Notes: a model not told the origin generated them from the sequence alone. A stretch of 64,000 bases of DNA from Bacteroidales bacterium UBA1794 (GCA_002315435.1 DCFW01000038.1:12787-76786), one strand, 5' to 3'; positions 35,443 through 44,728 are shown, counted from the first letter of the stretch. Translations and numbers: made by a program.

Positions 35443-35703
35443 CCCTATATCTTGCTTTTCTTCAACTCTTCCTATTTTCTACTAATCTATGTAATAATCT
35501 TATTATAAGTAATATATATAATATATTATATAAATATATATTATATACATAATGTATTTTCTACAGGAAAGTAAATGTATAGAAACTGTATATTGGAAGA
35601 GAGTAATCATTTTACTATCAATAGTATATGAATTTCATTTTGTATAAATATAGAAGTAAAAAGTGAAAAGTGCGATTTTACGGATAAGGGGGGTGCGAAC
35701 AAG

Positions 35704-35893
35704 CGGAATTTCATGATACATCCACTTTATATGCATTTCTAAACATAAGTTATGAATACGTATTTATACAAATATTTATAAATAACCGTCTTTTTCATGC
35801 GGGAAAGAACAGGAGGCAAACGAATGGAGATAATACGGAAAAGCTTCACGTAAATACCTGCATAAGGTTGCCAATTACTATAATTTAGAAATG
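35704..35893. other. Remaining gene-free sequence before the HipB-like gene
   Basis: About 190 bp of AT-rich DNA lies downstream of the HipB-like gene, where a hipA toxin gene would normally be. No frame with hipA motifs and no remnant was recognised. Confidence 0.5.
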
Positions 35894-36214
35894 CTATACT
35901 TTTTTGGAAGCTCTTTTGCGTTCTTTCAAATTCAGATCTTGTATGGCTTTTCCCATTTCATCTTGTTTGGCAAGCCATAAAATATCATCGTCCAATTGAA
36001 GAGCATAAAGTATTCTCAAATAAATGCCTATGGAAACGGTGGGTAATCCTTTTTCGACCCTTGACACAGTGATCTCAGATACTGTTGCTCTATCTGCGAT
36101 TTGTGAAATGGTAAAGTTCCGCCTTAGGCGAGCCAGCTTGATCTGTTCACCTACAATCTGCATCTTTGCCGTCAACTTTCGGGGAATTTTTGTTCCCATT
36201 GTACTCTTAACCAT
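35894..36214 (-). CDS. HipB-like XRE-family regulator without a HipA partner
   Basis: This is a 106-residue DNA-binding protein with one XRE/Cro helix-turn-helix at about residues 27-80: QIKLARLRRNFTISQIADRA, SEITVSRVEKGLPTVSIGIYLRILYAL. The protein closely resembles the antitoxin/repressor that precedes hipA in Bacteroides HipBA modules, including the LDDDILWLAKQDEMG and basic KERKRASKK end. The next 1 kb downstream holds no toxin gene, so it is an orphan. Starts at 36214 and at codons 6 or 18 are possible. A perfect long inverted repeat directly upstream is its probable operator, and a second copy lies 7.5 kb away before the peroxiredoxin gene. Confidence 0.85.
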   Translation of the reverse strand: MVKSTMGTKIPRKLTAKMQIVGEQIKLARLRRNFTISQIADRATVSEITVSRVEKGLPTVSIGIYLRILYALQLDDDILWLAKQDEMGKAIQDLNLKERKRASKKV

Positions 36215-36221
36215 GCTATTT

Positions 36222-36275
36222 AACCTATCATATAATATGCAAATATATTGTTTTTTATTTATTATATGATAGGTT
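36222..36275. promoter_or_regulatory. Operator-like inverted repeat of the HipB-like gene
   Basis: AACCTATCATATAATA (36222-36237) and TATTATATGATAGGTT (36260-36275) are perfectly complementary with a 22-bp spacer. It lies 8 bp upstream of the HipB-like start, the expected place for an autoregulatory operator. Confidence 0.75.
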
Positions 36276-36321
36276 GAGCATTATTTTGTTTAAAGAAGAG
36301 AAAACATTCGATGCTAAATTC

Positions 36322-37623
36322 TCACAGTGAAGAAACCAATTGTTTTAATTTTGTTTCCCCTATTTTCAGATTGTATTCAAAGTTGAGAAGACGGGTAGAC
36401 GATTGCACATAATTCTCTTGAGCTTGATGAACCTCAAGTGAGGTTGTTTGCCCCAATCGCAAGCGTTGCAAGCTGATCTCCATGTTTTCTTTGGCTAACT
36501 GATTGTTATTCTTTTCAATCTGAAGCAAACGTTGTTGATTCTCAAAGTCGGTAAGTGCATTTTGCAAGTCGGTATTTGCCTGTAGCTTCACATTCTCTAA
36601 ATTATATTGTGCCGATTGCAATTCCATTTTTGCTACAGCTATTTTTCGTTTGGTTTCACCCCCATTATAAATGGGAATAGAAAGAGTTCCTCCTATTTGC
36701 GGACCGAAAGAGCGATTCTTTAATGTGGATCCTTCTGAGTTTCCGGTTTGCGACAAATAATATCCTCCTTGGAGAGTTATGTTCGGCGAATAACCTTTCT
36801 GAGTTTCTTTTAGGGCTAACCGTGCCACATCAATTTGTTTTTTAAACGACAAGATGCTGGCATTTGATGAATTCAGTTTCTGAAATAATTCATCTTTATC
36901 AGGAATATAAGAAAGGGGTATGGAATCAGATACCTCAAACGCTGTAGCCGGATCTTTCCCTAGTATGCTATTTAAAGTCTTCTGCGCTTCGCTAATAGCA
37001 TATTCTTGATTAATGGCATTTTCCATAGCTACATTCAAGTCTATCTTTGCTTGAAGAAGATCTGTTTTTACCAATGAACCTGCAGTGAAGCCTGTTTGGG
37101 CAATGATCACACGTTCTTTGTTATAATTAATTGCTTCATTCATAGAGATCAACTGCTGCTTTTGTCTTACAATATCATAGTATGCAGAAACCACGTTGTA
37201 CATTATCTCCAACACTTTAGAATTAAATTGAAGTTCACCGAGAGCTTGCATCTCTGCCAATTTATCCTTTGTGATAAACATTTTTCCGCCATCATACAAA
37301 GTCCAGGAAAGTACCGCACTAGCAGTAAGCAATATACTCGATTGCGAAGGATACTTATTGACAGTCCCGCCGGAAAGCTTCTGATAAACATTATTAAAGC
37401 TATAACTGCCGGAACCATTCGCATCTATTGTAGGCAACATCCCGGCATTGCCTTTGGTGTTGTTTATCTTACTTATATCAGCCTCATCACGAGCAACTAA
37501 TATATCAAAATTACTTTTTAATGCAATGTCCACCGCATTTTCCGGCGTTAACAAGTTCTGCGCCTGTGCACCGGAAGTGAACACTAAGATCAAGAGAATA
37601 AATATATGAACCTTTTTCATCAC
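36322..37623 (-). CDS. TolC-family outer-membrane efflux channel
   Basis: This is the outer-membrane channel of the tripartite pump, 433 residues. A signal peptide ends near GAQA-QN (residue 21). The mature protein has two OEP repeats made of long coiled-coil helices, for example QQLISMNEAINYNKERVI and NNQLAKENMEISLQRLRLG, the latter followed by QTTSLEVHQAQENY. It begins directly at the end of the RND gene, so it is the last gene of a marR-mfp-rnd-tolC operon. The substrate is unknown. Confidence 0.93.
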   Translation of the reverse strand: MMKKVHIFILLILVFTSGAQAQNLLTPENAVDIALKSNFDILVARDEADISKINNTKGNAGMLPTIDANGSGSYSFNNVYQKLSGGTVNKYPSQSSILLTASAVLSWTLYDGGKMFITKDKLAEMQALGELQFNSKVLEIMYNVVSAYYDIVRQKQQLISMNEAINYNKERVIIAQTGFTAGSLVKTDLLQAKIDLNVAMENAINQEYAISEAQKTLNSILGKDPATAFEVSDSIPLSYIPDKDELFQKLNSSNASILSFKKQIDVARLALKETQKGYSPNITLQGGYYLSQTGNSEGSTLKNRSFGPQIGGTLSIPIYNGGETKRKIAVAKMELQSAQYNLENVKLQANTDLQNALTDFENQQRLLQIEKNNNQLAKENMEISLQRLRLGQTTSLEVHQAQENYVQSSTRLLNFEYNLKIGETKLKQLVSSL

Positions 37624-40600
37624 TTATTTTTTGTTTTTACTTGATATAACAATATAAGTTACAGGAATTACAAATAGAGTAAGTATGAGTGAAAAGAGTA
37701 ATCCTCCCACAACAACAGTTCCCAGAGGAGCACGACTTTGAGCACCTGATCCCAAAGCCAAGGCGATAGGCAAACTTCCGAAAAGGGTGGCTAATGATGT
37801 CATGACGATAGGACGGAATCGAGCAGAAGCAGCCTCAAATGCTGCAACCCTCCTGTTCATACCCAATTTACGCTTTTGATTGGCAAACTCCACAATAAGT
37901 ATTCCGTTTTTCGTGACAATTCCAATCAACATGATTACTCCGATCTCAGAGAAGATATTGAGTGTTTGTCCGCATATCCACAAGGAAAGCATGGCACCGG
38001 CAATAGCCATCGGCACGGTGAGCATAATGATAAATGGATCGCGAAAGCTTTCAAACTGAGCGGCCAGGATTAAATAAATCAATAACAAGGCCAATATTAA
38101 AGCAAATGAAATATTGGAACTACTTTCTGCAAAATCTCTGGACGATCCGGATAGATCTGTATTAAAGGAACTGTCCAACAACTTATTACCAATATTCTGC
38201 ATCTCAGCAATTCCCTCTCCCAATGTCTTTCCCTTGGCCAAGTTGGCAGAAACGGTAGCGGACTTATATCGATTGTAATGGTAAAGTATGGGTGGATTAC
38301 TATTCTCCTCCATCTTTACCAAATTGTCGAGTTGTATCATTTTACCTGAGCTTGAACGTACATACAAGGACGTGATATCGGCAGGCATGTTACGATCGGC
38401 CCTATTTACCTGACCCACTACATAATATTGCTTATTGTTTTGTAAGAAATATCCATATCGGCTTCCGCTATAGGCTAGATCTAATGTGTTGGCAACATCC
38501 TTCTCGTTGACTCCCAAACTATTCGCTTTTAATCGGTCAACTGTGATATTTATTTCGGGCTTATTGAATTTTAGATCTACATCTACATTACTGAATACGG
38601 GACTGTTTTGTGCTTCATCCATAAACTTGGGCAAGACTTCACGCAACTTCTCAAAGTCGAGATTTTGTAACACAAACTGAACAGGCAATCCTTTCGAACT
38701 GGATGTGGCAATCGTTGGTTCTTGACTCGGAATAATGTTAGCATCAGGAATGCTAGCATAGATCTTCGACAACTTATCGTATATTTTCTGCTGAGAGGCT
38801 TTTCTTTCAGACGGATCGGAAAGAAAAGCAATAACGCTTCCGGTATTTGCACTGGCATTGCTACCTCCTGCGTATCGGGCAAGTATATATTTTATTCCAG
38901 GCACCGAGTCCGTACTTACTTGGGCAACTTTATCTATTAAGTGCTGAGTGCTGGTATATTCAGCCCCTTCGGGAGCTGTAATGGAAGTTCTAACATAACT
39001 GTGATCCTCTAGTGGAGCAAGTTCTGATTTCAAAGCCCTTGACAAAGAGAAAATAAGTACCAGACAAAATCCAAGGATGGAAAAGGCAATCCATTTGTTT
39101 TCAATAAAGAAACTTAGCACCCGTCTGTATTTTTTTTCCATACCGATAAAGAAAGGCTCACTAAACTCATAGAACTTAGAATGATGAGATGCCGACCCAC
39201 CCAACAGCACGTTCAGCACAGGAGTCAATGTTAAAGAGACAAGAGCTGATATTAATACCGCACTAGCAACCACAACTCCAAACTCACGGAACAAACGACC
39301 CGTAAATCCCTCCAAGAAAATAACAGGAATAAAAACAATGGCAAGAGTGATTGAAGTAGATATTACGGCGAAAACGATTTCACGCGTCCCTTCAAAAGCT
39401 GCCGTCCATTTGTCCATTCCCTTCTCTATTCGTTTAAATATATTCTCAGTTACCACAATACCGTCATCCACCACCAGTCCCGTGGCAAGAACAATGCCAA
39501 GCAGCGTGAGCACATTAATGGAAAATCCGAAAATATACATGACAAAGAAAGTTCCGATTAACGAAACAGGAATGTCTAAAAGCGGACGTAAAGCAATGAC
39601 CCAGTTTCTGAAAAACAGGAAAATAATAAGTACCACCAGAAAGATCGCTATAACCAACGTTTCCACTACATCTTTTATAGATTGTCGTACAAAAGTTGAT
39701 TTATCGCGTGCGACGCTTAACTCCATTCCTTTAGGCATCGTCTTTTTTATCTGATCCATACGTTTGTAGAATTCATCGGCAATCTGAACATCATTCGCCC
39801 CCGGAAGAGGAATAAGGTTCAACATCACACCCGTATTTCCATTAATGGATGAACCGGATTCATCATTCTGCGCCCCTAATTCAGCATCTCCTATGTCGCT
39901 GAAACGAATCACTTGATTATTGGTTTGCTTCACAATGAGATTATCAAAATCCTCTTCAGTGGTTAACCGTCCATGCGTTTTCAGAATGACTTCAGTGGCA
40001 TTCCCACGGATTTTTCCTGCCGGCATTTCCACATTCTCATTGGCAAGAGCTGCACTGACATCCGATGCAGTAATATTGTAAGCAGCCATTTTATCAGGAT
40101 CCAGCCATAAACGCATAGAACGTCTCTGCTGTCCGTAGATGGAAACCGAACTAACTCCCGGAATGGTCTGTAGTTTCTCCTGCAAAATATTTTCGGCATA
40201 GTCACTCAATTCGATTGAACTCATCTTACTACTTTGGGCAGTGAGCATAATGATAGGGTCGCTATTGGCATCTGCTTTAGTGACGGTGGGCTGTGCATCA
40301 ATGTCCTGCGGTAAGGTCTTCGTCGCTTGTGAGACTTTATCGCGAACATCGTTTGCTGCTTTCTCCAAGTCCGCCCCCAAATTGAATTCTACTGTAATGG
40401 TACTGGTTCCTATCGCCGACTGAGAAGAGATGGACTTCACCCCTTCAATACCGTTAATAGATTTTTCCAAAGGTTCGGTTATCTGCGATTCAATAATTTC
40501 AGAATTGGCTCCCGTATAAGATGTCTGTACTGTAATCACTGGGGGATCAATAGCCGGATATAACCGAACGCCTAAAAACTTAAAGCCGACTACACCTAAA

Positions 40601-40668
40601 AGTATGATAATCAAACTCAGCACAATGGATGCTATGGGCCTTTTTAAGGCTATATCTGAAATAATCAT
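37624..40668 (-). CDS. RND-family inner-membrane efflux transporter (HAE1-like)
   Basis: This is the proton-driven pump of the tripartite system, 1014 residues with the 12-helix RND arrangement and two large periplasmic loops. The first helix follows IALKRPIASIVLS. The proton-relay acidic pair is intact in ATGLVVDDGIVVTENIF (helix 4) and the lysine of helix 10 lies in IGIVTKNGILIVEFAN. Similarity is to AcrB/MexB-type drug exporters rather than CusA metal exporters, since no Met triad is seen. It starts 11 bp after the adaptor gene. Confidence 0.95.
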   Translation of the reverse strand: MIISDIALKRPIASIVLSLIIILLGVVGFKFLGVRLYPAIDPPVITVQTSYTGANSEIIESQITEPLEKSINGIEGVKSISSQSAIGTSTITVEFNLGADLEKAANDVRDKVSQATKTLPQDIDAQPTVTKADANSDPIIMLTAQSSKMSSIELSDYAENILQEKLQTIPGVSSVSIYGQQRRSMRLWLDPDKMAAYNITASDVSAALANENVEMPAGKIRGNATEVILKTHGRLTTEEDFDNLIVKQTNNQVIRFSDIGDAELGAQNDESGSSINGNTGVMLNLIPLPGANDVQIADEFYKRMDQIKKTMPKGMELSVARDKSTFVRQSIKDVVETLVIAIFLVVLIIFLFFRNWVIALRPLLDIPVSLIGTFFVMYIFGFSINVLTLLGIVLATGLVVDDGIVVTENIFKRIEKGMDKWTAAFEGTREIVFAVISTSITLAIVFIPVIFLEGFTGRLFREFGVVVASAVLISALVSLTLTPVLNVLLGGSASHHSKFYEFSEPFFIGMEKKYRRVLSFFIENKWIAFSILGFCLVLIFSLSRALKSELAPLEDHSYVRTSITAPEGAEYTSTQHLIDKVAQVSTDSVPGIKYILARYAGGSNASANTGSVIAFLSDPSERKASQQKIYDKLSKIYASIPDANIIPSQEPTIATSSSKGLPVQFVLQNLDFEKLREVLPKFMDEAQNSPVFSNVDVDLKFNKPEINITVDRLKANSLGVNEKDVANTLDLAYSGSRYGYFLQNNKQYYVVGQVNRADRNMPADITSLYVRSSSGKMIQLDNLVKMEENSNPPILYHYNRYKSATVSANLAKGKTLGEGIAEMQNIGNKLLDSSFNTDLSGSSRDFAESSSNISFALILALLLIYLILAAQFESFRDPFIIMLTVPMAIAGAMLSLWICGQTLNIFSEIGVIMLIGIVTKNGILIVEFANQKRKLGMNRRVAAFEAASARFRPIVMTSLATLFGSLPIALALGSGAQSRAPLGTVVVGGLLFSLILTLFVIPVTYIVISSKNKK

Positions 40669-40679
40669 AATGGTTTACT

Positions 40680-41735
40680 TTACTTAGTTATAGTGGAGTA
40701 CGATAATTTTGCGCCTTCTTTCAAGAAGAGTAAACCGGTAGACATAATTGTATCACCGGAGGAAAGACCTTCAGTCACTTCTATTCTCGAAGATTTACGA
40801 ATGCCGGTCTTTATACTCACAAAATGCGCTTTCCTGTTGCGTGCTACAATTACAGTTTTGTCTCCTTCTTGTGGTATAATTGCCTGTGTGGGAATCATTA
40901 AAGCTTTTGGATTCTCTCCAAATTTTAATATTACGTTAGCAAAAGCTCCCGGAACCAATTCTTTAGAATAATTGGTAATTAAAGCTCTTACTTTCAGATT
41001 ACGGGTTGTATCATCAATACCATGTTCGGTGGCTACCACTGTTGCATCATACAATTTGTTTCCATTATACATCGTAAAATTCACTTTCATTCCGTTGACG
41101 ACTTCCGAACTGTATTTTTCAGGTACATAAAAGTCAAGCTTTATTTTGTGATTCGTCCGTATCGTAGCCAATAAAGTAGAAGAGCTGACAACAGCACCAA
41201 CGCTAATATCTCTCAATCCGATGGTTCCGTCAAAAGGAGCTCGCACTTCTGTCTTACGTATCAAGGCTTTTTCTTCTGCTATATCCGCATTTATGGTCTT
41301 CACTTGCAAAAGGGTTTGTTCATAATCGTTTTGACTGATACCATTCACTTTTATCAATTCAGTTTGTCTCTTATAAATGCGTCTCTGAATGGCAAGTTGT
41401 GATCTCAATTTCCTCAATGTAGCCTGCAAATCATCATCGTAAAGCTTAACCAGTAATGTACCCTTTCGTACAAACTTACCTTCCTGCAAATTGACTTTCA
41501 CAACTCTACCGGCTACTTCATTCTTTAGATCCACATCATTATAGGCCGCTAATGAACCTGTTACTGTTATTTCCGAAACAAGTAAAGATGGAGTTACAAC
41601 AAATGCATCCACCTTCTTGTGCACCTTCTCTTTTGAATCTTGCTTCTTATCGTTTGACTTGGTTAATCCTACTTTGATAAAAAAAGCAGTCAACAATAAT
41701 AATATTGCGACTATTAAGATCTTTATCTTTTTCAT
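40680..41735 (-). CDS. Periplasmic adaptor (membrane fusion protein) of the RND pump
   Basis: This 351-residue adaptor links the pump and the channel across the periplasm. It has an uncleaved or lipid-free N-terminal helix (about 5-24), then a split lipoyl-like domain (VAGRVVKVNLQEGKFVRKGTLLVKL and VRAPFDGTIGLRDISVGAVV) with a helical hairpin between. A beta-barrel and membrane-proximal domain follows (VPGAFANVILKFGENPKALMIPTQAI). It overlaps the marR stop by 4 bp (ATGA), so regulator and pump are translationally coupled. Confidence 0.94.
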   Translation of the reverse strand: MKKIKILIVAILLLLTAFFIKVGLTKSNDKKQDSKEKVHKKVDAFVVTPSLLVSEITVTGSLAAYNDVDLKNEVAGRVVKVNLQEGKFVRKGTLLVKLYDDDLQATLRKLRSQLAIQRRIYKRQTELIKVNGISQNDYEQTLLQVKTINADIAEEKALIRKTEVRAPFDGTIGLRDISVGAVVSSSTLLATIRTNHKIKLDFYVPEKYSSEVVNGMKVNFTMYNGNKLYDATVVATEHGIDDTTRNLKVRALITNYSKELVPGAFANVILKFGENPKALMIPTQAIIPQEGDKTVIVARNRKAHFVSIKTGIRKSSRIEVTEGLSSGDTIMSTGLLFLKEGAKLSYSTITK

Positions 41736-42193
41736 AGAGTTGAATTATTGTTATGATATAAAAGATTTGTTTCAATTAAACTTAGCATAGAATATAATTC
41801 TTTGATCTGCTTCGGCGATAAACCGTTATAGGCTATTCCCGATAATTCCTGGATTGTATCCTTTATATCCGGTATTGCTTTGCGCCCTTTATCGGTTATA
41901 GTCAGATTATATTCACGCCGATCTTTCTGGTTCTGCACTCTCTCTACATAGCCATTCGTTGATAAATAATCAACAATTCGTACTATTTGTACTTTGTCGG
42001 AAAGCAATTCGTTGGCAAGCTCCTGTTGAGTGAGTTTCCCTTCACCGGCATCAATTAGCAAAAGCGGATAGAAGGAACGTTGTATATCAAGATGCGATAG
42101 CCTTTTTTGAAGAGTACCGAAAAACATTCTGCTTATTCTTCCTGTTATTCGTCCAAGTGGTTCCCTGGGAAGATTCTTTTTATCTGCATCCAT
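41732..42193 (-). CDS. MarR-family transcriptional regulator of the efflux operon
   Basis: This is a 153-residue winged-helix repressor. The DNA-binding part is visible in GKLTQQELANELLSDKVQIVRIVDYLSTNGYVERVQNQKDRREYNLTIT condensed to the helix LTQQELANELLSD and the wing RVQNQKDRREY. It is the first gene of the operon and overlaps the adaptor gene. By analogy with MarR/MexR it probably represses its own pump operon and is released by a small aromatic ligand or by stress. Confidence 0.92.
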   Translation of the reverse strand: MDADKKNLPREPLGRITGRISRMFFGTLQKRLSHLDIQRSFYPLLLIDAGEGKLTQQELANELLSDKVQIVRIVDYLSTNGYVERVQNQKDRREYNLTITDKGRKAIPDIKDTIQELSGIAYNGLSPKQIKELYSMLSLIETNLLYHNNNSTL

Positions 42194-42225
42194 TCTTTAT
42201 TATGTATTTATGACAGGCATAAAAA

Positions 42226-42260
42226 TAGTTACTAATATTAATAGTTATCACTGTTAACTA
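42226..42260. promoter_or_regulatory. Possible MarR operator
   Basis: Half-sites TAGTTA occur at 42226-42231 and 42242-42247, with the inverted TAACTA at 42255-42260. The last two form a dyad with a 7-bp centre. They lie 33-67 bp upstream of the marR start, in the expected promoter region. Confidence 0.4.
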
Positions 42261-42403
42261 ATAATCTTATTATAGATTAACATTAATGGCGGTTTGATGA
42301 CATTACCGTCCTATCAGATATTTATTTGACAACATATTTATTAAAAAGTCATGAATGATTCATAATTATACGGGGTCAGCCTTTCTATTTCACTATTTAA
42401 TCG

Positions 42404-42411
42404 TACTTTTG
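42404..42411 (+). promoter_or_regulatory. Promoter -7 element for serine dehydratase
   Basis: TACTTTTG matches TAnnTTTG about 83 bp upstream of the preferred start codon. The -33 region is weak (CTTTC). Confidence 0.45.
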
Positions 42412-42493
42412 CAGCAAGATATATACGCAAAGTTTTGCACAGAAAACGAGGATATATCATCTATAATTGGGGGTATTCAATAAAACTATATTT

Positions 42494-43714
42494 ATGAAGT
42501 CGATTAAAGAATTATATCGCATTGGGATAGGACCATCAAGCAGCCACACAATGGGTCCACGCAAGGCTGCCGAAATATTTCTGACAAAACATCCCGAAGC
42601 CACATCCTTCAAAGTAACATTATATGGCAGTCTCGCTGCCACCGGCAAGGGACACATGACGGACGCAGCCATCAAAGACATCTTGCAAGCGGTTGCACCT
42701 GTAGAGACTATTTGGGAACCGAAAATTGTCTTACCTTTCCACCCGAACGGTATGAAATTTGTTTCACTTGATGCAACAGGCAAAGAAACTGATGAATGGA
42801 CGGTTTTCAGTATTGGTGGTGGTGCATTGGCCGAAGAAAACGCCAAATCGTCTTTTATCAATACTCCTGATATATATAATATGAGTCATATGACCGAAAT
42901 TCTACAATGGTGCGAACAAACGGGAAAGACTTATTGGGAATATGTAGAAGAATGTGAAGACAGTGATATCTGGGATTATCTAGCTGAAGTTTGGAATACA
43001 ATGAAAGAGGCTATTCATCGCGGGCTGGAAAAAGAAGGGGTATTGCCCGGACCACTGAACCTTCGTAGAAAAGCGTCGACATACTTCATACGTGCCAGCG
43101 GGTATAAGCAATCGCTTCAATCTCGCGGTCTGGTATTCGCATACGCCCTTGCTGTGAGCGAAGAGAATGCATCAGGAGGCACTATTGTGACAGCCCCTAC
43201 CTGCGGTGCTTGCGGTGTGATGCCTGCTGTACTTTATCATCTTTCCGAAAGTCGCGAATTCACAGATACACGTATCCTTCGGGCTTTGGCAACTGCCGGT
43301 CTGGTTGGGAATATAGTAAAGGCAAATGCTTCTATTTCCGGAGCAGAAGTGGGTTGTCAAGGTGAAGTGGGTGTAGCCTGCGCAATGGCCGCTGCCGCAG
43401 CAAATCAATTATTCGGTGGCAGCCCTGCACAAATAGAGTATGCGGCTGAAATGGGTTTGGAACACCACTTGGGTATGACTTGTGACCCTGTATGCGGTTT
43501 GGTACAAATCCCGTGCATAGAACGAAATGCTTATGCTGCTGCCCGAGCTTTGGATGTAAACCTTTATTCTTCTTTCACCGATGGGATACACCTTGTTTCA
43601 TTTGACAAAGTAATTGAGGTTATGAAGCAAACCGGAAAAGATCTTCCCTCATTATATAAAGAAACCAGTGAAGGAGGCTTAGCCAAAGATTACAAACCTA
43701 TGGGAGGAAAATAA
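42494..43714 (+). CDS. sdaA: L-serine ammonia-lyase, single-chain iron-sulfur type
   Basis: This enzyme deaminates L-serine to pyruvate. The protein joins the beta part (N-terminal, GPSSSHTMGPRKAA) and alpha part in one chain, as in E. coli SdaA, and has about 406 residues. Cluster-binding cysteines are apparent in PTCGACG, GAEVGCQGE and CDPVCGLVQIPCIERN. The start at 42494 gives MKSIKELYRIGIG, typical of the family; an in-frame ATG nine codons earlier adds no conserved residues. The preceding gene is the divergent MarR. Confidence 0.94.
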   Translation: MKSIKELYRIGIGPSSSHTMGPRKAAEIFLTKHPEATSFKVTLYGSLAATGKGHMTDAAIKDILQAVAPVETIWEPKIVLPFHPNGMKFVSLDATGKETDEWTVFSIGGGALAEENAKSSFINTPDIYNMSHMTEILQWCEQTGKTYWEYVEECEDSDIWDYLAEVWNTMKEAIHRGLEKEGVLPGPLNLRRKASTYFIRASGYKQSLQSRGLVFAYALAVSEENASGGTIVTAPTCGACGVMPAVLYHLSESREFTDTRILRALATAGLVGNIVKANASISGAEVGCQGEVGVACAMAAAAANQLFGGSPAQIEYAAEMGLEHHLGMTCDPVCGLVQIPCIERNAYAAARALDVNLYSSFTDGIHLVSFDKVIEVMKQTGKDLPSLYKETSEGGLAKDYKPMGGK

Positions 43715-43764
43715 AAGAACTAAAACATTTCTATAAGTCACTAACAACTTATCCGTGGAGCTGC

Positions 43765-43818
43765 AACCTACCATATAATATGTAAATATTGGATATTTTA
43801 CTTATTATATGATAGGTT
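43765..43818. promoter_or_regulatory. Second copy of the HipB-like operator
   Basis: AACCTACCATATAATA (43765-43780) and TATTATATGATAGGTT (43803-43818) differ from the 36222-36275 element by one base, with the same 22-bp spacer length and a related spacer (both start TGnAAATAT). It lies 178 bp upstream of the peroxiredoxin gene and 50 bp after sdaA. Confidence 0.7.
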
Positions 43819-43996
43819 GATTCCTATTTATCAGATCTACACAAGTCATCAACGACAACAAACATTACGATTCTTTGTATCTTTTCCTTTGCTAAAAAAT
43901 CAGAAAAAACGGAACATTCCACTCTATGCGTTTGTTATCTTTCTAAATCCTCAGAGAAAGAGGATCTCAAAAATGTATAATTAAAACTTTTAAATT

Positions 43997-44629
43997 ATGA
44001 GATCATTAATTGGAAAAAAAGCTCCTCTTTTTAAAGCCTCAGCTGTGGTAAACGGTAACGAGATTGTTGAAAACTTCTCCCTCGAGCAATATATCGGGAA
44101 GAAATACGTAGTGTTCTTCTTCTACCCCATGGACTTTACATTTGTATGTCCTACTGAATTGCATGCCTTTCAAGAAAAACTTGCAGAATTTGAGAAACGT
44201 AATACGGCAGTTATAGGTTGTTCCGTCGATTCGGAGCATTCACACTTAGCATGGCTGAATACACCTAAGAAAGATGGTGGAATTCAAGGTGTGAAATACC
44301 CGATTGTATCCGACTTCTCCAAATCTATTTCCGAGAAATTCGGTGTTTTGGCAGGCGCATACACACCTGATGAGAATGGTGATTGGGTTTGCGAAGGTAC
44401 ACCTGTAGCTTTCCGCGGACTGTTCTTAATTGACAAAGAAGGAACAGTGAGACATTGCGTCATCAACGATCTGCCTTTGGGAAGAAATGTGGATGAAGTA
44501 TTAAGAATGGTAGATGCTCTCCAACATTTTGAAGAGTATGGAGAAGTTTGCCCTGCAAACTGGACAAAAGGTAAAGATGCCTTACAAGCAACAGAAAAAG
44601 GCGTTGCGGAATACTTAAGTAAACATTAA
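43997..44629 (+). CDS. Typical 2-Cys peroxiredoxin (AhpC/Prx family)
   Basis: This 210-residue cytoplasmic peroxidase reduces hydrogen peroxide and organic peroxides. The peroxidatic cysteine is in DFTFVCPTE near residue 51, with the conserved YPMDFTF around it. The resolving cysteine is in GEVCPANWTKGK near residue 182. FRGLFLIDKEGTVRH is typical of the family. No ahpF gene is adjacent, so the electron donor (AhpF elsewhere or thioredoxin) is unknown. The operator-like inverted repeat upstream suggests possible control by the HipB-like regulator. A strong terminator closes the unit. Confidence 0.94.
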   Translation: MRSLIGKKAPLFKASAVVNGNEIVENFSLEQYIGKKYVVFFFYPMDFTFVCPTELHAFQEKLAEFEKRNTAVIGCSVDSEHSHLAWLNTPKKDGGIQGVKYPIVSDFSKSISEKFGVLAGAYTPDENGDWVCEGTPVAFRGLFLIDKEGTVRHCVINDLPLGRNVDEVLRMVDALQHFEEYGEVCPANWTKGKDALQATEKGVAEYLSKH

Positions 44630-44680
44630 GTTTTTACTGCAGATTTCTAGTTAGTAATAGCACTATTAAAAGATTTTTTC

Positions 44681-44728
44681 AAACGACTACGGCAGATTAA
44701 GAGGAATCTGCTGTGGTCGTTTTCTTTT
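44681..44728 (+). terminator. Intrinsic terminator after the peroxiredoxin
   Basis: AAACGACTACGGCAGATT pairs with AATCTGCTGTGGTCGTTT (two G-U/mismatch positions) around a 6-base loop, followed by TCTTTT. Confidence 0.85.

Larger units (their letters stand above)
35028..35703. repeat. 15-bp inverted repeats bracketing a non-coding tract
   Basis: CTTGTTCGCACCCCC (35028-35042) is repeated exactly in inverted orientation as GGGGGTGCGAACAAG (35689-35703). The 646 bp between have no credible gene and are very AT-rich, but contain the GTTAGTTCGCG repeat clusters. The layout resembles the borders or replication region of a small element, which is inference. Confidence 0.65.

Noticed and set aside
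35500..35560. TATATA-rich stretch considered as an insertion-sequence end or replication origin
   Set aside because: It is simple AT repetition without a defined inverted end, target duplication or transposase remnant.
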